From Triatoma infestans (taxonomy: Eukaryota > Arthropoda > Insecta > Hemiptera > Reduviidae): 64,000 nucleotides of DNA. Where the stretch lies: assembly GCA_011037195.1 (NCBI GenBank), contig JAAEAF010003487.1, positions 57,458-121,457 of the forward strand, given 5' to 3'. A model generated the notes under the pieces. That model searched no databases. It saw nothing but the letters and a program-made list of their open reading frames with translations, and had not been told where the DNA came from. Position numbers and translations under genes: made by a program. Shown piece by piece: positions 63,695 through 64,000 of the stretch; position 1 is the first letter of the stretch, and each line of letters opens with the position of its first letter.

Positions 63695-64000
63695 ACTTCT
63701 TTCAAAATTGGCACTATTGTACTTTTGTATCTTCTGTAACTATAAGAACCGCGCAGTATTTTGATGTAGCAGTTTAGAAAAGCCTGAGCGTACCTCTACC
63801 CCTCCCCCAGGGCCAGCCAGAAATTAGTTTTCCTGGAAAAAATATTTCAAACAAAGGCCAAGGTTAAGTATGTCGTCTCAGCAAACATTAAAAAAAGTAG
63901 TTCGGAATTTTTCGACGATTAGCAACATTCTTTTTTGTAGAGTGGTAAGAGAAAGTAGAACGGAATTCGGTTTTGAGAGCGGCCCTTAAAAACTGAAGGA
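63695..64000 (+). repeat. Repeat family A, forward, runs off the right edge
   Basis: TGATGTAGCAGTTTAGAAAAG, CTACCCCTCCCCCAGG, TTTTCCTGGAAAAAATATTTC, CAGCAAACATTAAAAAAAG and TGTAGAGTGGTAAGAG. Confidence 0.55.

Overview
This is AT-rich eukaryotic nuclear DNA that looks like an arthropod, most likely an insect. That inference rests on the repeat types: an I-type LINE encoding EN, RT and RNase H, CR1/L2/Daphne-like, R1-like and RTE-like LINEs, a ZBED5-like hAT transposon, Ty3/Gypsy pieces and tRNA-derived SINEs. The species cannot be told from the sequence alone. I recognise no intron-containing host gene, rRNA, functional tRNA or CRISPR array. Every protein-coding signal I can support belongs to a mobile element, and most are frameshifted.

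Layout. 0-9 kb: copies of a very abundant non-coding repeat ('family A'), two tRNA-like SINEs, a 5'-truncated R1-like LINE with a (TAA)n tail (7210-8396), an unexplained GC-rich block, and a degraded gag-like gene. 9.76-17.18 kb: a palindromic MITE split by a 7.1-kb I-type LINE on the minus strand. Both ORFs of that LINE are nearly complete, and its 3' UTR carries four related hairpins around an 18-bp tandem array. 18.3-25.1 kb: a family A copy split by a hAT element (18752-24917), which is itself split by a CR1/L2/Daphne-like LINE (21266-24770). 25-30 kb: family A copies, repeat family B, a hammerhead-like hairpin and a foldback. 30.5-37.7 kb: a Ty3/Gypsy remnant, with LTR-like block and integrase on one side and integrase and LTR-like block on the other, split by a second, much better preserved CR1/L2/Daphne-like LINE (31469-36345). 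37.8-42 kb: a second R1-like fragment, a LINE C-terminal fragment, family B copy 2, family A and a tRNA-Glu-derived SINE. 43.5-44.4 kb: a short LTR-type element with a polypurine tract. 48.2-50.6 kb: a perfect 59-bp-arm palindrome flanked by a 12-bp direct repeat, then a 5'-truncated LINE with a perfect 15-bp target duplication. 51-64 kb: family A in both orientations, hammerhead-like inverted motifs, a SINE, an RTE remnant, tandem arrays, a pair of LTR-like direct repeats and a LINE remnant.

The elements do not form a pathway. The window is best read as layers of insertion, and several insertion sites can be reconstructed because the host repeat rejoins across the insertion. The parts least explained by known families are the hairpin array with matched stem changes in the I-type LINE 3' UTR, family A with its internal (CA)n tract, and the inverted hammerhead-like modules.
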